The notes below the pieces were generated by a model, which saw nothing but the letters and a program-made list of their open reading frames with translations, ran no database searches and had not been told where the DNA came from. A stretch of 6,696 nucleotides of DNA from Acidimicrobiales bacterium (GTDB lineage Bacteria > Actinomycetota > Acidimicrobiia > Acidimicrobiales > SHLQ01). This document shows, one piece after another, positions 6,012-6,696 of the stretch. The DNA lies in contig JABDJW010000197.1 in assembly GCA_013002375.1 (NCBI GenBank), positions 1 to 6,696 of the forward strand, in the 5' to 3' direction. The translations under genes and the position numbers were made by a program. How positions within the stretch are numbered: position 1 is the stretch's first letter; each line of letters starts with the position of its first letter.

Positions 6012-6159
6012 CCCACCAAACGGTCGAACCCCCCCCCCAACCCTCAACCTCAGGTTTACTCTGACCCCAAACACCCCAAAGGGGTCAGACCCCAGAACGG
6101 GAAAAGGGGTCAGACCCCAGAACGGCAAAAGGGGTCAGACCCCAGAACGGGAAAAGGGG
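6012..6159. other. Convergent intergenic spacer filled with repeats
   Basis: This 148-bp non-coding gap lies between two convergent genes. It starts with unremarkable sequence, then a run of ten C (6029-6038), then an A/C-rich stretch, an inverted repeat (6060-6089) and the 25-bp palindrome array. The composition is unlike the neighbouring genes, with A-tracts and C-runs instead of codon-biased sequence. Confidence 0.8.
6060..6089. repeat. Inverted repeat, 9-bp arms
   Basis: TCTGACCCC (6060-6068) and GGGGTCAGA (6081-6089) are exact reverse complements separated by 12 bases (aaacaccccaaa). The right arm is also the first copy of the tandem palindrome, so the left arm is a partial, inverted copy of the same element, preceded by ggtttac. 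It could form a hairpin in the transcript of the plus-strand peptidase operon and help end it. Confidence 0.75.
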
Positions 6160-6168
6160 TCAGACCCC
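6081..6168. repeat. Four tandem palindromes, 25-bp period
   Basis: GGGGTCAGACCCC occurs at 6081-6093, 6106-6118, 6131-6143 and 6156-6168. Each copy is a perfect 6+1+6 palindrome. The linkers are 12 bases (agaacgggaaaa) and identical but for one G-to-C change in the middle one. After the last copy the flank changes to GGTTCTG, so CAGAAC (6143-6148) and GTTCTG (6170-6175) form an outer inverted pair around copy four. From memory, similar GGGGTCAGACCCC and TTTACTCTGACCCC strings are scattered in many environmental genomes, sometimes near REP-associated tyrosine transposases. No transposase gene is in this window. Confidence 0.9.
6152..6168 (-). terminator. Possible intrinsic terminator overlapping kinase stop
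   Basis: Read on the minus strand, palindrome copy four is GGGGTCTGACCCC followed by TTTT: a 5-bp stem (GGGGT/ACCCC), a 3-base loop and a short T-run. It begins three codons before the kinase stop, and that stop (TGA) lies in the loop and descending arm. Copies two and three are also followed by TTTT on this strand, and copy one by TTT. The stem is short, so each alone would be weak; four in series could be effective. Confidence 0.45.
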
Positions 6169-6696
6169 GGTTCTGACGAACAGCCCGGTGGCTGCGGCAT
6201 GGGCCATGACCGCCCGGACATCGATAACGATCGGGCCGTCCCGCTCGACGTGCAGCGCAGCAACCTCACCGACGCGGAGCCGACGCTTGCGCTCGCCGTC
6301 GAACGCCAACAACAGCGGGCCCGGTATCTCGATCACCTCACCGCAGGTCACCCGCCGCACCTCGGCAATACCGATCCAGCTGTGGTGGCCCGGAGCGGTC
6401 GGGGCATGGACCCAGTACTGGGCATCGGCGTCCTCGGTGGCGAAGCGCAGATACAAGCCATCCGGATCGTCGGCGGCCACCGGCTCGAGCAGACCCCCGA
6501 TCGACGAGAATCCGATCGAGCTCGGGTCGGCCCGGGTGAGCAGTGCGGCCCGCATGGTTTCGGGAACGAAGAGCTCGAGGGAGCCGACGTAGGGGTCGTC
6601 GACGGCCACCGCATCGATCAGGGCAACATCGCGTTCGATGGCCCCACCGGTCCGATGTTCGATGCGGACGACCTTGGCCCGGGTCGCGACCGAATC
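6160..6696 (-). CDS. ATP-NAD kinase/AcoX-like protein, C-terminal part
   Basis: The frame is open from the stop at 6160-6162 to the right edge, giving 178 residues without the true start. The first visible residues are DSVATRAKVVRIEH, then GGAIERDVALIDAVAVDDPYVGS, LLTRADPSSIGFSSIGGLLEPV, PLLLAFDGERKRRLRVGE and DGPIVIDVRAVMAHAAATGLFV. This order resembles, from memory, the C-terminal half of the ATP-NAD kinase family that includes AcoX (COG3199), found with acetoin catabolism genes. DGERKRRL resembles the D-G-E turn of the NAD kinase beta-sandwich domain. The GGDG-type nucleotide site would lie outside the window. A GTG at 6609 is not the start, because conserved-looking sequence continues upstream. 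The last three residues and the stop codon come from the repeat array. The family is probable; the substrate is unknown. Confidence 0.65.
   Translation of the reverse strand, partial: DSVATRAKVVRIEHRTGGAIERDVALIDAVAVDDPYVGSLELFVPETMRAALLTRADPSSIGFSSIGGLLEPVAADDPDGLYLRFATEDADAQYWVHAPTAPGHHSWIGIAEVRRVTCGEVIEIPGPLLLAFDGERKRRLRVGEVAALHVERDGPIVIDVRAVMAHAAATGLFVRTGV

Noticed and set aside
6029..6038. Run of ten C as a phase-variable tract
   Set aside because: It lies after the peptidase stop codon and not in a promoter or coding frame, so length change would have no obvious switch effect.
5016..6128. 370-codon minus-strand open frame opposite the DUF2342 and peptidase genes
   Set aside because: High GC content yields long antisense frames. 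The plus strand carries family motifs and an ATGA junction, while the minus product is compositionally odd and has no motifs.
6081..6168. CRISPR array
   Set aside because: The 12-base linkers are nearly identical, not unique spacers. The repeats are only 13 nt and there are no cas genes.
6607..6609. GTG as the start of the kinase-like gene
   Set aside because: The frame stays open to the window edge and the upstream residues (TRAKVVRIEH, ERDVALID) fit the family, so the gene is cut by the window.

Overview
The window looks like chromosomal DNA from a high-GC actinobacterium. Signs are the strongly G/C-biased third codon positions, frequent GTG starts, few Shine-Dalgarno sites, start codons placed directly downstream of -10 boxes (leaderless style), and a DUF2342/Zincin_2 protein, a family largely confined to Actinomycetota. 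A short protein with a W-R-H-P-S-E-L motif, which I associate with Acidimicrobiia, makes an Ilumatobacter-like lineage plausible. That placement is inference, not proof. I see no rRNA or tRNA gene, CRISPR array, transposase gene or phage gene.

Layout, left to right. (1) A minus-strand acidic hypothetical protein (21-581) is divergent from a plus-strand HEAT-repeat protein (652-1311). (2) A minus-strand cluster reads moaE (2547-3059), a possible 14-codon minicistron (2506-2550), a 74-aa single-pass membrane protein (2285-2509) and an MreB-family actin homologue (1280-2284). Its joints are ATGA, ATGA and TAA|GTG, so translation is probably coupled. The mreB 3' end overlaps the 3' end of the HEAT gene by 32 bp. 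(3) Divergent from moaE is a 50-aa proline-rich small ORF (3130-3282) behind a good sigma-70-like promoter placed for a leaderless mRNA. (4) Convergent with it is an extended-SDR epimerase-like protein (3313-4347, minus) with a C-terminal membrane anchor and Phe in place of the catalytic Tyr. (5) A 45-bp divergent spacer leads to a plus-strand pair joined by ATGA: a DUF2342/Zincin_2 protein (4393-5637) and a small HELAH metallopeptidase-like protein (5634-6011). (6) A 148-bp convergent spacer holds four copies of a 13-nt palindrome in a 25-bp period plus an inverted repeat. (7) The C-terminal part of an ATP-NAD kinase/AcoX-like protein (minus, stop at 6160) runs off the right edge.

Most of the window is ordinary housekeeping or hypothetical content. 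No complete new system is evident. The parts most worth a second look are the palindrome array, which also supplies the kinase stop codon and looks like serial terminators on the minus strand; the leaderless small ORF; the MreB homologue with Gln at the usual catalytic Glu; and the SDR lacking its catalytic Tyr.
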